Of a stretch of 64,000 bases of DNA, positions 8,676 to 17,089 are shown piece after piece. Source of the stretch: an uncultured bacterium (lineage in GTDB: Bacteria > Bacillota > Clostridia > Lachnospirales > Lachnospiraceae); contig CAJMNR010000012.1 of NCBI GenBank assembly GCA_905214875.1, forward strand, positions 1 through 64,000. The letters are read 5' to 3'. Made by a program: the position numbers and the translations under genes. Under the pieces are notes generated by a model. The model made no database searches, was not told where the DNA came from, and was given only the letters and a program-made list of their open reading frames with translations. Numbering within the stretch: position 1 is the first letter of the stretch; the number at the start of each line of letters is the position of its first letter.

Positions 8676-10217
8676 ATGAGTAACAGCTCTAAACGCTCTA
8701 TTTTAAAGGGTACATTAATATTGACCGCCGCCGGTTTCATAACAAGAATAATTGGTTTTTTCTATAGAATCCTTTTATCCAACTCATTGGGTGCTGAGAA
8801 GATGGGAATTTACCAATTAGTCTTCCCTGTCTACAGCATCTGTTTTACATTATTTGCTTCTGGAATCCAAACATCGATTTCCAGACTTGTAGCTGCACAG
8901 ATTGGGAAATATGGATGTATCGACAAAAAGAATATCTCCAGGATCATGCGTGTCGGCCTTACCTGTTCCTTATCCATCGCATGTACCTTGAGCTTACTAG
9001 TCTTTTTTAATAGTGACTTCATCGCTCAAAGACTTCTATCAGAAGCTGCCTGCGGAGATCTTTTAAAAATACTAGCACTTGCCTTTCCGTTTTGTGGCAT
9101 TACTTCCTGTATTAATGGCTATTACTACGGAACTAAAAAGACCGGGGTACCTGCTACTACACAATTAATCGAGCAGTGTGTCCGCGTCATCGTGGTTTTA
9201 TTATTTGCTTCCTATGCTGGAAATGGAGATGGTAAAATCACCTGCGAAATCGCTGTCCTTGGTTTGGTTGCAGGCGAGATCACAAGTAACATATTTAATA
9301 TTTTATCGATGGTACTAAAAAAAGAAGACGCCAAAGCATGCGAAATCAGGACACCACGTACCAAACATATCTTTCGTGAATTGATGAAGCTTGCTGTTCC
9401 GCTTACAAGTAACCGTTTGTTAATCAGCATCTTAAACAGCGTGGAATCTGTTATGATTCCTATTATGTTACGAAGCGCCGGTTTATCAACAAGCCAAGCA
9501 TTGAGCATCTATGGTATTCTGACCGGTATGGCAATGCCATTTTTAATGTTTCCTTCTGCAATTACGAATTCATTTTCTGTCTTATTGCTTCCTACAATTT
9601 CAGAAGCACAGGCAAATGAAAATAACTCCATGATTTCTAAAGCAACTGCCCTTACCATAAAATATTGCTTGATGATTGGAATCTTATGCACTGGCATATT
9701 TATTACTTTTGGTGATGCTTTAGGCGTCACGATTTACAACAACAAAATGGCTGGAAACTTTATTGTAATCTTAGCCTGGTTATGCCCGTTCCTCTACCTG
9801 ACTTCCACACTTGGAAGCGTAATCAACGGACTTGGTAAAGCTTATATTACTTTTGTTAATTCCATTGTCGGGCTTTCCATTCGAATCCTATTCGTAGTCT
9901 TTGCAATTCCTAAGTTTGGAATTACTGGCTATTTGGTTGGAGCCCTGATTAGCCAGCTTGTCATTTCCACGTTAGACCTTACTGCGATTGTAAAAAATAT
10001 AAAGTTTAAAGCAAACCTAACCGACTGGGTCGTAAAACCAGGACTGATTACTTTGGCCCTAAGCATTGTTTCCTTCGAACTTTATTCAAGACTGATGATT
10101 ACATTGCCATTTAACAATGCAATTATATTATTTGGCTGTGTTGTTGGTTTTTGCGCAGTTTACTTAATTATTTTATACCTCGCTAAGTTATTTAATATCA
10201 AGGAGATTAAATCATAA
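8676..10217 (+). CDS. SpoVB/MurJ-type polysaccharide flippase family protein
   Basis: A 513-residue MVF/MOP-superfamily membrane protein with about 14 hydrophobic segments. The N-terminus SILKGTLILTAAGFITRIIGFFYRI is typical of the SpoVB group, which moves lipid-linked oligosaccharides across the membrane and in sporulating species acts in spore cortex synthesis. Other Clostridia carry several paralogs, so the exact role is not settled. A weak AGGA lies 10 bases before the ATG. The gene is divergent from the isc operon across 252 bases and ends before the strong terminator at 10284-10324. Confidence 0.8.
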   Translation: MSNSSKRSILKGTLILTAAGFITRIIGFFYRILLSNSLGAEKMGIYQLVFPVYSICFTLFASGIQTSISRLVAAQIGKYGCIDKKNISRIMRVGLTCSLSIACTLSLLVFFNSDFIAQRLLSEAACGDLLKILALAFPFCGITSCINGYYYGTKKTGVPATTQLIEQCVRVIVVLLFASYAGNGDGKITCEIAVLGLVAGEITSNIFNILSMVLKKEDAKACEIRTPRTKHIFRELMKLAVPLTSNRLLISILNSVESVMIPIMLRSAGLSTSQALSIYGILTGMAMPFLMFPSAITNSFSVLLLPTISEAQANENNSMISKATALTIKYCLMIGILCTGIFITFGDALGVTIYNNKMAGNFIVILAWLCPFLYLTSTLGSVINGLGKAYITFVNSIVGLSIRILFVVFAIPKFGITGYLVGALISQLVISTLDLTAIVKNIKFKANLTDWVVKPGLITLALSIVSFELYSRLMITLPFNNAIILFGCVVGFCAVYLIILYLAKLFNIKEIKS

Positions 10218-10283
10218 CCCCTGTCGTATAGCTAGACTTCTGCTACTATAGTATATGCAAAAACCTGCGCTTTGCTACAAAAC

Positions 10284-10324
10284 AAGAAGAGCCAAGACTT
10301 ATTTTACAAGTCTTGGCTCTTCTT
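10284..10324. terminator. Bidirectional intrinsic terminator
   Basis: A 17-bp perfect stem (aagaagagccaagactt and its complement) with a 7-base loop lies between the flippase and the convergent membrane-protein gene. The last bases of the stem overlap the stop codon of the latter. Confidence 0.88.
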
Positions 10325-11705
10325 ATTTTACAAGCGTCTTTAATTGTTCATAGATTGCTTTTGTATCCTCATCCTCCTGATCCGCTAGCAAATAAATGTT
10401 ATCCGTCTTAATTAGAAGAAAGTATTCATTTTCTGGTCTGATGCACACTTTCATCTTTCCGTATTCGCTACTCTCAAAACTTCCCTTCATTAAATCATCC
10501 AAACTAGATCCATTTATCTTTCTTAAGCGTGGACGCTCTGTAATCATTTCCACACTTTTGATATCTTCGATCCTTATGCTGTACTCTTCTTTATACTGTC
10601 TACTGATTACTTGATTTTCTTCCACATAGCACTGAATTGGGACAAATTCATCGGCAATAATCCACACAGCTGACAATGGAAGTGCTAAGATCATTAACGC
10701 TATGAATCCCATAAAGATTTGTGAAGACTTCTTTGCCATATTAAATGTAAAGCCTGTTCCTACCCGCTTATCCACTAAGACAGAGGTATCTTTCTTGTTA
10801 TAATAGAACATGCCATAAATCCAATAATCGTCATCATCTACAGAATTCACGATATTTGCATCTAGCAGATACTTTTTCTCCACATTGCTAGCCACTACTG
10901 CTGCATACAGTAGGGCAAATACAGTAAGCAACGCATAGGAGCATGTAATCACTAGAAATACTAACATATTGTTGATGCCGCCATAGAGCACGTAAGCCAT
11001 ATATACCGTAAATAATGCATTCATAAATGCTACTGTGTTCATTGCTTTCGCCCAATGGTATTTTTTCATTCTGCTGATTGCTTGATTTAATTTACTGTCA
11101 GTGCTTCGTGCAGTACCACGTCTTCTTTGAATCAAATAAGCCATCATCACTAACACATATGTCGTGACTGCAACGCTTAACACAGAAATAAGCTGGGCTG
11201 CTTCTGTCTTTTTCTCCATGAACAGCCATACATAATAAATAAATGGCACCGTACTGATTACACAAGAAAGTACAAGCCATGCTTTCCCAATCAGCTTTTC
11301 TTGTATCTTTGCAGCTTCCATATCAATATATGTCATTTGCGCTTCTTTAAAAGACCAGCCTGCTTCTCTTTTTAATCTCTTTAAATTTTTATTTGCATGT
11401 ATGTATGGTATTTCCATAAGAATCATATCCGCAATAAACCAAACAATTAATACCGTATATAAAATTGAAAAATACTTTGTAAAGAATACGGCGAATGGAA
11501 GGATTCCCAGAATGAGCCCATACCAGTTCATCTCTTTATAAAAGCTCTTTTGAATCTTTTCTACTCTCTCATCTTTTCCTTGTTCCGAATCAATCTTTAT
11601 TCCAAATAACATATCCTCTTTTTTCTTGCCTTCATGTCTCATGACAAAATAAAGAATTGGATGAATCATGTAAAGGCTTACAAATAAAATGATATTTACC
11701 ACCAT
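10323..11705 (-). CDS. Multi-pass membrane protein of the GntR-linked DUF1648/DUF5808 type
   Basis: A 460-residue protein with about eight transmembrane helices spread over residues 1-350 and a C-terminal soluble segment (about 385-455) that reads like a PH-type domain (R-Q-Y-K-E-E-Y-S-I-R-I-E-D-I-K-S-V). A short cytoplasmic loop after helix 1 (MLFGIKIDSEQGKDE) is characteristic of membrane proteins next to YtrA-like GntR regulators. No enzymatic motif is seen. The start, two bases after the regulator's stop, follows TAAGGAGG, so the two are translated together. An envelope-stress or transport-accessory role is a guess. Confidence 0.65.
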   Translation of the reverse strand: MVVNIILFVSLYMIHPILYFVMRHEGKKKEDMLFGIKIDSEQGKDERVEKIQKSFYKEMNWYGLILGILPFAVFFTKYFSILYTVLIVWFIADMILMEIPYIHANKNLKRLKREAGWSFKEAQMTYIDMEAAKIQEKLIGKAWLVLSCVISTVPFIYYVWLFMEKKTEAAQLISVLSVAVTTYVLVMMAYLIQRRRGTARSTDSKLNQAISRMKKYHWAKAMNTVAFMNALFTVYMAYVLYGGINNMLVFLVITCSYALLTVFALLYAAVVASNVEKKYLLDANIVNSVDDDDYWIYGMFYYNKKDTSVLVDKRVGTGFTFNMAKKSSQIFMGFIALMILALPLSAVWIIADEFVPIQCYVEENQVISRQYKEEYSIRIEDIKSVEMITERPRLRKINGSSLDDLMKGSFESSEYGKMKVCIRPENEYFLLIKTDNIYLLADQEDEDTKAIYEQLKTLVK

Positions 11706-11707
11706 AT

Positions 11708-12076
11708 CTATTCCTCCTTATATAACTGCTCACATAATGTTATAAATGTCTCTTTTTTTACTCCATTTAGCTTTGCTTCGCTGATTAGCAGCTTTAGTCT
11801 CTCTCCTATCTCCTTAGAGACTTCCTTATTGTCATGGTTTCTTGGCATTACTCTAGCTCCACTTCTACGATCTGCGCTGATATATCCTTCCTTTTTTAGT
11901 AGGTCATACGCTTTATTCACTGTCATCGTATTTACACCTATTTCAGCTGCCAATGCACGTATCGTTGGAAGGCGCTCTCCTTCTGCAAGACTTCCATTCG
12001 AAATTCCGATTACGATTTCATTCCTGATTTGCTGATAAATCGGTGTCTCACTGCTAAAATCCAAAGCTAATATCAT
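11708..12076 (-). CDS. GntR family regulator, YtrA subfamily
   Basis: A 122-residue protein with an N-terminal GntR winged helix (about 10-75: PIYQQIRNEIVIGI, GERLPTIRALAAEIGVN, TVNKAYDLLKKEGYI) and a short C-terminal part without a large effector domain, as in YtrA. Such proteins usually repress their own operon and a linked transporter or membrane protein. Here the partner is the 460-residue membrane protein two bases downstream. The promoter is overlapped by an 18-bp-arm inverted repeat (12097-12139), which fits autorepression. Confidence 0.88.
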   Translation of the reverse strand: MILALDFSSETPIYQQIRNEIVIGISNGSLAEGERLPTIRALAAEIGVNTMTVNKAYDLLKKEGYISADRRSGARVMPRNHDNKEVSKEIGERLKLLISEAKLNGVKKETFITLCEQLYKEE

Positions 12077-12096
12077 ATTTTCACCCCAAGTCTAGT

Positions 12097-12145
12097 TATG
12101 TATTATTTGTATTACTAATTATAATACAAACAATACATAAGTCAA
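12097..12145 (-). promoter_or_regulatory. Promoter and long palindromic operator of the GntR operon
   Basis: An inverted repeat with 18-bp arms (12097-12114 and 12122-12139, one mismatch, 7-base spacer) lies across a minus-strand promoter: TTGACT (145-140), 16 bases, TATAAT (123-118). A repressor bound here would block RNA polymerase. Confidence 0.7.
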
Positions 12146-12150
12146 TAAAA

Positions 12151-12202
12151 AAAAGGAGTATCGTAACATAGCTCTAACGCACTATGTTACGATACTCCTT
12201 TT
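12151..12202 (-). terminator. Intrinsic terminator after ilvN
   Basis: A 20-bp near-perfect stem around ctctaacgca is followed on the minus strand by eight T. It lies two bases past the ilvN stop codon. Confidence 0.9.
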
Positions 12203-12204
12203 GC

Positions 12205-12705
12205 TTATCTATCTTTCATACTGATTGACTCGATTGCTACACTTCCGCCTCTTACGACCTCGATTCGATTGATAAACATCTTATTGAACAACGTAATGAT
12301 GTCATCATTCTTTTCCGCTGTCTGCACACTCTGCAGCAATACGGTATTCTTATTATAATCGATTACCTTAAAATCAAAGACTTGGGCGATACGGAATACT
12401 TCGTCTTTTTCCCGCTCGGTACAGTGGTTGACCTTTACAAATAAGATTTCTTTCATATGAATTGCCATCTCTGTAATGTCGACTACTTTGATTACCTCGA
12501 CGCTGCGGTTTAACTGTTTCTTGATCTGCTCAAACGTCTTGTCATCACTGGTCATGCTAATTGTCATTCTAGAAACCGTCTTATCTTCCGTCTCACCAAC
12601 CGTCAGGCTGTCTACGTTATATGCCTTGCTGGAAAAAAGTCCTGAGATTCTAGCAAGTACACCGATCTCATTTTCCACAAATAATGATATCCATCTCTTC
12701 TTCAT
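12205..12705 (-). CDS. ilvN: Acetolactate synthase regulatory (small) subunit
   Basis: A 166-residue subunit with an N-terminal ACT domain (1-75: WISLFVENEIGVLARISGLFSSKAYNVDSLTVG) and the C-terminal ALS-ss-C domain (about 85-160). It binds the catalytic subunit and carries feedback inhibition by valine. The start follows CTAGGAGGACG, which overlaps the ilvB stop codon, so translation is coupled. It is the last gene before the terminator at 12151-12202. Confidence 0.95.
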   Translation of the reverse strand: MKKRWISLFVENEIGVLARISGLFSSKAYNVDSLTVGETEDKTVSRMTISMTSDDKTFEQIKKQLNRSVEVIKVVDITEMAIHMKEILFVKVNHCTEREKDEVFRIAQVFDFKVIDYNKNTVLLQSVQTAEKNDDIITLFNKMFINRIEVVRGGSVAIESISMKDR

Positions 12706-12717
12706 GCTTTCGTCCTC

Positions 12718-14442
12718 CTAGTAATCCATAATCATCTCATTTAATGGTTTTCCACCTGGTACAATTGGAAGAACATTGGCCTCACGTTCGATAATAAACT
12801 CAATCAAGGTAGGACCATCTTTCTTCTCCATTGCCTTTTCAAATGCTTCTTTGATTTCTTCTTCTTTCGTTACGCGGATTCCCTGTGCTTCGTAACTCTC
12901 TGCCAGTTTTACAAAATCAGGCGTATACTTTGGACAACATTTCGTCTTATCCTTACAGTCTTGTTCACAATGTTTTCGATAACGAAGACAAGTACTGGAA
13001 TATCTCTTATTAAAGAACATCTCCTGCCATTGACGTACATTCCCCAGATAACCATTATTGAATACACAAAGGATTACAGGCAGTTCATTGGCTACTGCTG
13101 TGGCCATCTCCTGAATGTTCATCTGCACTCCGCCATCTCCCGAAATACAAATGATAGCCTTATCCGGACAGGCTATGGCTGCACCAATTGCTGCTGGGAA
13201 TCCATATCCCATCGTTCCAAGTCCACCTGACGTACATAACTTACGGTCTGGCCCAAGTTCAAGATACTGTGTAGTCCATAACTGATTCTGTCCAACATCA
13301 GTCGTAATGACTGCATTAGGGAACATGTCATTGATGGTACGAATGATTTTTTCTGGCGTAAGGCCACTGTACTGCTTCATATTGATAGGATATTCCTTTT
13401 TCCACTGTTGAATTTCTTCTACCCAATGTTCGATGCGAAGCTTCTTACCGTGTTCAAGCATCATATTAATTGCATTTTTTGCATCTGCTACGATTGGAAT
13501 GTCTACGACGATGTTACGAGAAATGGAAGCCGAATCGATATCGACATGGATAATCGTTGCCCCTTTTGCAAACTCGCTGATTTTTCCTGTGATTCGGTCA
13601 TTAAACCTTGTTCCTATGGAGAATAATACATCACATTCGCTGATTGCACGATTACTTGCATAATTACCATGCATTCCGATATTTCCAACATATAATGGAT
13701 GCTTCGTATCGATTGCACCTTTTCCCATAATCGTTGTAATAACTGGTACTCCTGTTAATTCAGCAAGCTCTGTCATCTCTTTAGAGGCATTAGAGATATT
13801 TACACCTCCGCCAACTAAAAATACTGGTTTCTTTGCATGGGAAAGTACACTCATTGCTTTTTTAATTTGTCCTGGATGTGCTGTAGTCGTAGGCTTGTAT
13901 CCTCTGATGGATACGTCTTTTGGATATTCATCGGAGCCTAGCTCAATTTGAATGTCTTTTGGAATATCTACAACAACTGGTCCTGGCTTTCCTGTTCTTG
14001 CTATGTAAAATGCTTCTTTTATAATACGTCCGAGATCTTTTCGATTCCGTACTGTAACTGCCCATTTACAGATGCTTCGGGTAATCCCCACAATATCGAC
14101 TTCTTGAAAGGCATCATTTCCAATCAGGCTTGTCATGACTTGACCTGTAAAGCAAACAAGCGGTACGCTATCATAATTGGCTGTTGCAATTCCTGTTACA
14201 AGGTTTGTTGCACCAGGGCCGCTAGTTACAAGGCATACCCCAACCTTTCCTGTGCTTCTTGCATAACCGTCTGCTGCATGAATCAGCGCCTGCTCATGCC
14301 TTGGCAAGATTACATCGATGTCATCCTGATCATATAGCGCATCAAATAGATCAATTGCCATACCCCCAGGATATCCAAACAACGTAGTTACCCCTTCTTC
14401 TTTTAGTGCTTTCACAAATAATTCTGTCCCTTTGATTTCCAT
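12718..14442 (-). CDS. ilvB: Acetolactate synthase catalytic (large) subunit
   Basis: A 574-residue ThDP enzyme that condenses two pyruvates to acetolactate, or pyruvate with 2-oxobutyrate, in valine, leucine and isoleucine synthesis. The catalytic Glu lies in RHEQA (about residue 50), and the ThDP-binding region in ISGDGGVQMNIQEMATA. The FAD-binding middle domain is present. Unusual is a cysteine-rich insertion at about 485-503 (C485, C492, C496, C502, C503), just before TPDFVKLAESY, where most bacterial enzymes have a short loop. The start follows TTAGGAGG. Expression is controlled by the T-box leader at 14531-14850. Confidence 0.96.
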   Translation of the reverse strand: MEIKGTELFVKALKEEGVTTLFGYPGGMAIDLFDALYDQDDIDVILPRHEQALIHAADGYARSTGKVGVCLVTSGPGATNLVTGIATANYDSVPLVCFTGQVMTSLIGNDAFQEVDIVGITRSICKWAVTVRNRKDLGRIIKEAFYIARTGKPGPVVVDIPKDIQIELGSDEYPKDVSIRGYKPTTTAHPGQIKKAMSVLSHAKKPVFLVGGGVNISNASKEMTELAELTGVPVITTIMGKGAIDTKHPLYVGNIGMHGNYASNRAISECDVLFSIGTRFNDRITGKISEFAKGATIIHVDIDSASISRNIVVDIPIVADAKNAINMMLEHGKKLRIEHWVEEIQQWKKEYPINMKQYSGLTPEKIIRTINDMFPNAVITTDVGQNQLWTTQYLELGPDRKLCTSGGLGTMGYGFPAAIGAAIACPDKAIICISGDGGVQMNIQEMATAVANELPVILCVFNNGYLGNVRQWQEMFFNKRYSSTCLRYRKHCEQDCKDKTKCCPKYTPDFVKLAESYEAQGIRVTKEEEIKEAFEKAMEKKDGPTLIEFIIEREANVLPIVPGGKPLNEMIMDY

Positions 14443-14530
14443 GAGTTATTCCTCCTAATCTAGTTTCCAAAATTAAATACTTTCCCCAAATCGTCTTTCG
14501 TGGTTGAACGTTTCTAATTTCCTAACAATT

Positions 14531-14850
14531 AAAAAAACGCCCTTAAGCTAATATATTAGCTTAGGGCGAATATTATATCCGTGTTACCACCTAACTTCAG
14601 AAAACTTTCTGCTCTCGTTCGGTACCTAATCATTCTTTATCCTTGTCAGTACAGAATATACATCGATACCGCTTTCCCTGTAACGGTGGAAAAATCCGTT
14701 GAAGTCTACTAAAGATTGCTCTCGTTCGGTCCACTGCTCAAAGGCTACTTCCATACATCTTTGACAAAGATTTTCACCAACCATCTTCTCTCTGAGCTCT
14801 TAGTATGTATGTACTTCTCCTCATCATTGCATTTCTTTATGTTTTGGTTA
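14531..14850 (-). ncRNA. T-box leader of ilvBN, probable valine specifier
   Basis: The antiterminator T-box TAGGTGGTAACACGG is at about 14594-14580 on the minus strand. It is followed by the terminator stem CGCCCTAAGC...GCTTAAGGGCG and seven T (14568-14531). Stem I holds AGAGAGAAGATGGTTGGTG and ends with the typical GAACGAGAGC. Aligning the segment before TTTGAG with known T-boxes gives the triplet GUA (14748-14746), a valine codon, as specifier. Uncharged tRNA-Val would then permit read-through into ilvB. The 88 bases between terminator and ilvB hold only the ribosome binding site. Confidence 0.9.
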
Positions 14851-14855
14851 GTGAT

Positions 14856-14884
14856 AGTCTAGCATAATTGGAATACTATGTCAA
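14856..14884 (-). promoter_or_regulatory. Promoter of the ilvBN T-box transcript
   Basis: On the minus strand TTGACA (14884-14879) and TAGACT (14861-14856) are spaced by 17 bases, just upstream of the T-box. Confidence 0.7.
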
Positions 14885-14923
14885 TAAAAAGGCTTCAATA
14901 AATAACACAATTTACCATATCTT

Positions 14924-15976
14924 TTACATCATACCGCTCTTTTGCTTGATTTTAGAGTAAAGCATATAATGATTCTTTCCTGTTCCTTTTACCTGATATA
15001 ATGCTAGATCTGCTCGTTCTAAAAGTTCCTCATATTCTCTCCCATCCATTGGGTAGAGCGCAATTCCAACACTTCCGCTCACTTCGATTTTCTCTTCGTC
15101 TTTTCTAAACTGATGGGAAAGCGCCTGTCCTAATTCTGCTGCTTTATTTTCCACTTGCTTAAGGCTTGTTACATCTCTCATCATTACAACAAATTCATCT
15201 CCACCAATTCTCCCGATGATATCTTTAGAACGGAACATGCTTTCCACTCTTTTTACAAGGGTTACTAAGACATGATCGCCCTCTAGATGTCCATACGTGT
15301 CATTTACATGTTTAAAGTCATCAATATCAATGACAAACAATGCATGTTTTTCATATAGCCTGCTCGTGTGAATCAGCTGTTTTATCTTTTCTGCCGTAAC
15401 ACCTTTGTTATATACATTTGTTAATGGATCTCGCTGTGCTTTGAACTGTAATTTTTCCAACTCTCTCTTCTGAATATCAATATTAACAAATTTACCGATT
15501 ACTCTGGCAGGTAGATTATCACTTCCACAAATGGTTTTTGCCCGGATATGGCACCACTTATAATCGCCATTGGCATCCTGGATTCGAAATTCATATTCTA
15601 TTTTAGATTTTCCAATATGTAAAGAATTACAAAACTCGATAAAAACCGAACGATCCTCCATATGTACGTACTTCAGATTCACATAGGATTCTGTATAATT
15701 ATAAATTGCCGAATTCCGTCCAAAAATCGTCTTGTATTTGTCTGCCGCCCGCATTAAATCCGTTTTAATATCATACTCAAATATAACGTCATTAGCCAAT
15801 TCCGTTGCTACCCGATATCGCTCCTCCTCTAACTCTGCTTCTTTTTTTAGCCGTTTTTGTTCTTTCCTTTTCTTATTTACTCTCACTAAAAGCACTATTA
15901 AGCCTATATTTCCAGCAATGCTGAAAATGCCAACTACGGAAAGTATGCTTCTAGCCAATTCTAACGTACCATACAA
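14924..15976 (-). CDS. Membrane-anchored PAS-GGDEF diguanylate cyclase
   Basis: A 350-residue protein with one N-terminal transmembrane helix (about 10-30), a basic coiled segment, a PAS_3-like domain (about 50-175, ending W-C-H-I-R-A) and a GGDEF domain (about 185-340). The active motif is GGDEF, and RSKD five residues earlier is a product-inhibition I-site. It should make c-di-GMP from two GTP at the membrane. No EAL domain is present. The start is uncertain: TTG at 15976 with AAGGGGG ten bases upstream fits best, since no in-frame ATG lies nearby. Confidence 0.88.
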   Translation of the reverse strand: MYGTLELARSILSVVGIFSIAGNIGLIVLLVRVNKKRKEQKRLKKEAELEEERYRVATELANDVIFEYDIKTDLMRAADKYKTIFGRNSAIYNYTESYVNLKYVHMEDRSVFIEFCNSLHIGKSKIEYEFRIQDANGDYKWCHIRAKTICGSDNLPARVIGKFVNIDIQKRELEKLQFKAQRDPLTNVYNKGVTAEKIKQLIHTSRLYEKHALFVIDIDDFKHVNDTYGHLEGDHVLVTLVKRVESMFRSKDIIGRIGGDEFVVMMRDVTSLKQVENKAAELGQALSHQFRKDEEKIEVSGSVGIALYPMDGREYEELLERADLALYQVKGTGKNHYMLYSKIKQKSGMM

Positions 15977-16142
15977 TCCTTATTTTCCCCCTTATTTGGC
16001 CTTGTTTACACAGTTTCAACATCTACTACTATTTTATACCAGCTGGCTTCATTTTTGTGCGCCTTTTTATACTAGTACGCACTTTTTTTTTACATCTTAA
16101 TATTCCAATTGTATTGCATTAGCACAATGCTTAACACAAAGG

Positions 16143-16186
16143 AAAGCTTCACAAGGCTATTTTTTACCTCCTTGTGAAGCTTTTTT
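16143..16186. terminator. Intrinsic terminator between diguanylate cyclase promoter and channel gene
   Basis: A 12-bp stem (agcttcacaagg / ccttgtgaagct) is followed by a T run on the plus strand and a weaker one on the minus strand. It lies just downstream of the potassium channel gene. Confidence 0.7.
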
Positions 16187-16195
16187 ATTGTCCAT

Positions 16196-17011
16196 TCACT
16201 TCTCGCTGCATGTTTTTTGAATGATGGCATTAACAAACAATCCAGCAATCATAACTCCTAGAAATGCTTCAATACCAATTCCTAACCTTGCCATGTCGGT
16301 AATCGGTACAATATCTCCAAATCCAAGCGTCGTAATGGTAACAACGCTAAGATATAACATACGAAAGAAATTATTTTCAACATAGGATGCATAGCCATCT
16401 TGGGCATTTTCGATCTTACGTAAGTTTTCATCTAACGCTCTTGAAACTTTAATTGCGAAGCTCCAGTTTTTTCCTTTGAATACCGGACTGATATCGATTA
16501 AGTCATTGGTTTCTTCTGATTTGATTGGATCATACACTCGGTTCGTCTGCTCTAACTTAGCGGTCTGCAAGACAGATTTATCCGCCATAATGATTCGTGT
16601 GCCAACAAGCTTTACATTATAGGAGATTGCATATTCCATATAAGCATGCTCCTCTTGATAAACGTAGGCTTCATTTGATAAGACATGTACTGTAATATCA
16701 AAACTTGGCTCTTTGTAGTTATAACGCTCTACCGCAATACTATCCACTTTCAACCTATATTTCTTATTATCGTCAATCATTATATATTTCTCTTTATCAT
16801 CATTTTGAATTGCCGAAGATAAGAGCTGCTTAAACTGTCCCTTTACGACATTTTGTAAATCGTTAAATTCCTGTTCCTTCATTATATTCATATGATAAAA
16901 CTGATTGGGCAGCATGCAGTAGCATACTGCAAATACAATAATCACTGTCACATATAAAAGAAAGCAGGCCAGTGGTGAACTAAATAATGCTTTGAAACTT
17001 TTTATCGTCAT
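16196..17011 (-). CDS. Two-helix ion channel with potassium selectivity filter
   Basis: A 271-residue protein with one N-terminal transmembrane helix (about 13-32), an extracytoplasmic domain of about 180 residues, then a pore helix and filter TTLGFGD (about 227-233) and a second transmembrane helix to about 262. This is the Ion_trans_2 (KcsA-like) pore with GFGD, a common variant of GYGD. The large domain between the two helices is unusual, because simple two-helix channels have only a short turret there. No RCK domain follows. The start follows GGAGAGGAAAG. It appears monocistronic. Confidence 0.78.
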   Translation of the reverse strand: MTIKSFKALFSSPLACFLLYVTVIIVFAVCYCMLPNQFYHMNIMKEQEFNDLQNVVKGQFKQLLSSAIQNDDKEKYIMIDDNKKYRLKVDSIAVERYNYKEPSFDITVHVLSNEAYVYQEEHAYMEYAISYNVKLVGTRIIMADKSVLQTAKLEQTNRVYDPIKSEETNDLIDISPVFKGKNWSFAIKVSRALDENLRKIENAQDGYASYVENNFFRMLYLSVVTITTLGFGDIVPITDMARLGIGIEAFLGVMIAGLFVNAIIQKTCSEK

Positions 17012-17089
17012 TCTTTCCTCTCCACATGCACAGGTAGTCTACTAATAAAGAGATTATTCAGTTTCTGCTTTTTTTATACGTTTTGAACA

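Noticed and set aside
8477..8740. 87-codon minus-strand ORF upstream of the Rrf2 gene
   Set aside because: Its repeats (G-I-K-L) are the translation of the 15-bp direct repeats; it overlaps the flippase start and has no translation signal.
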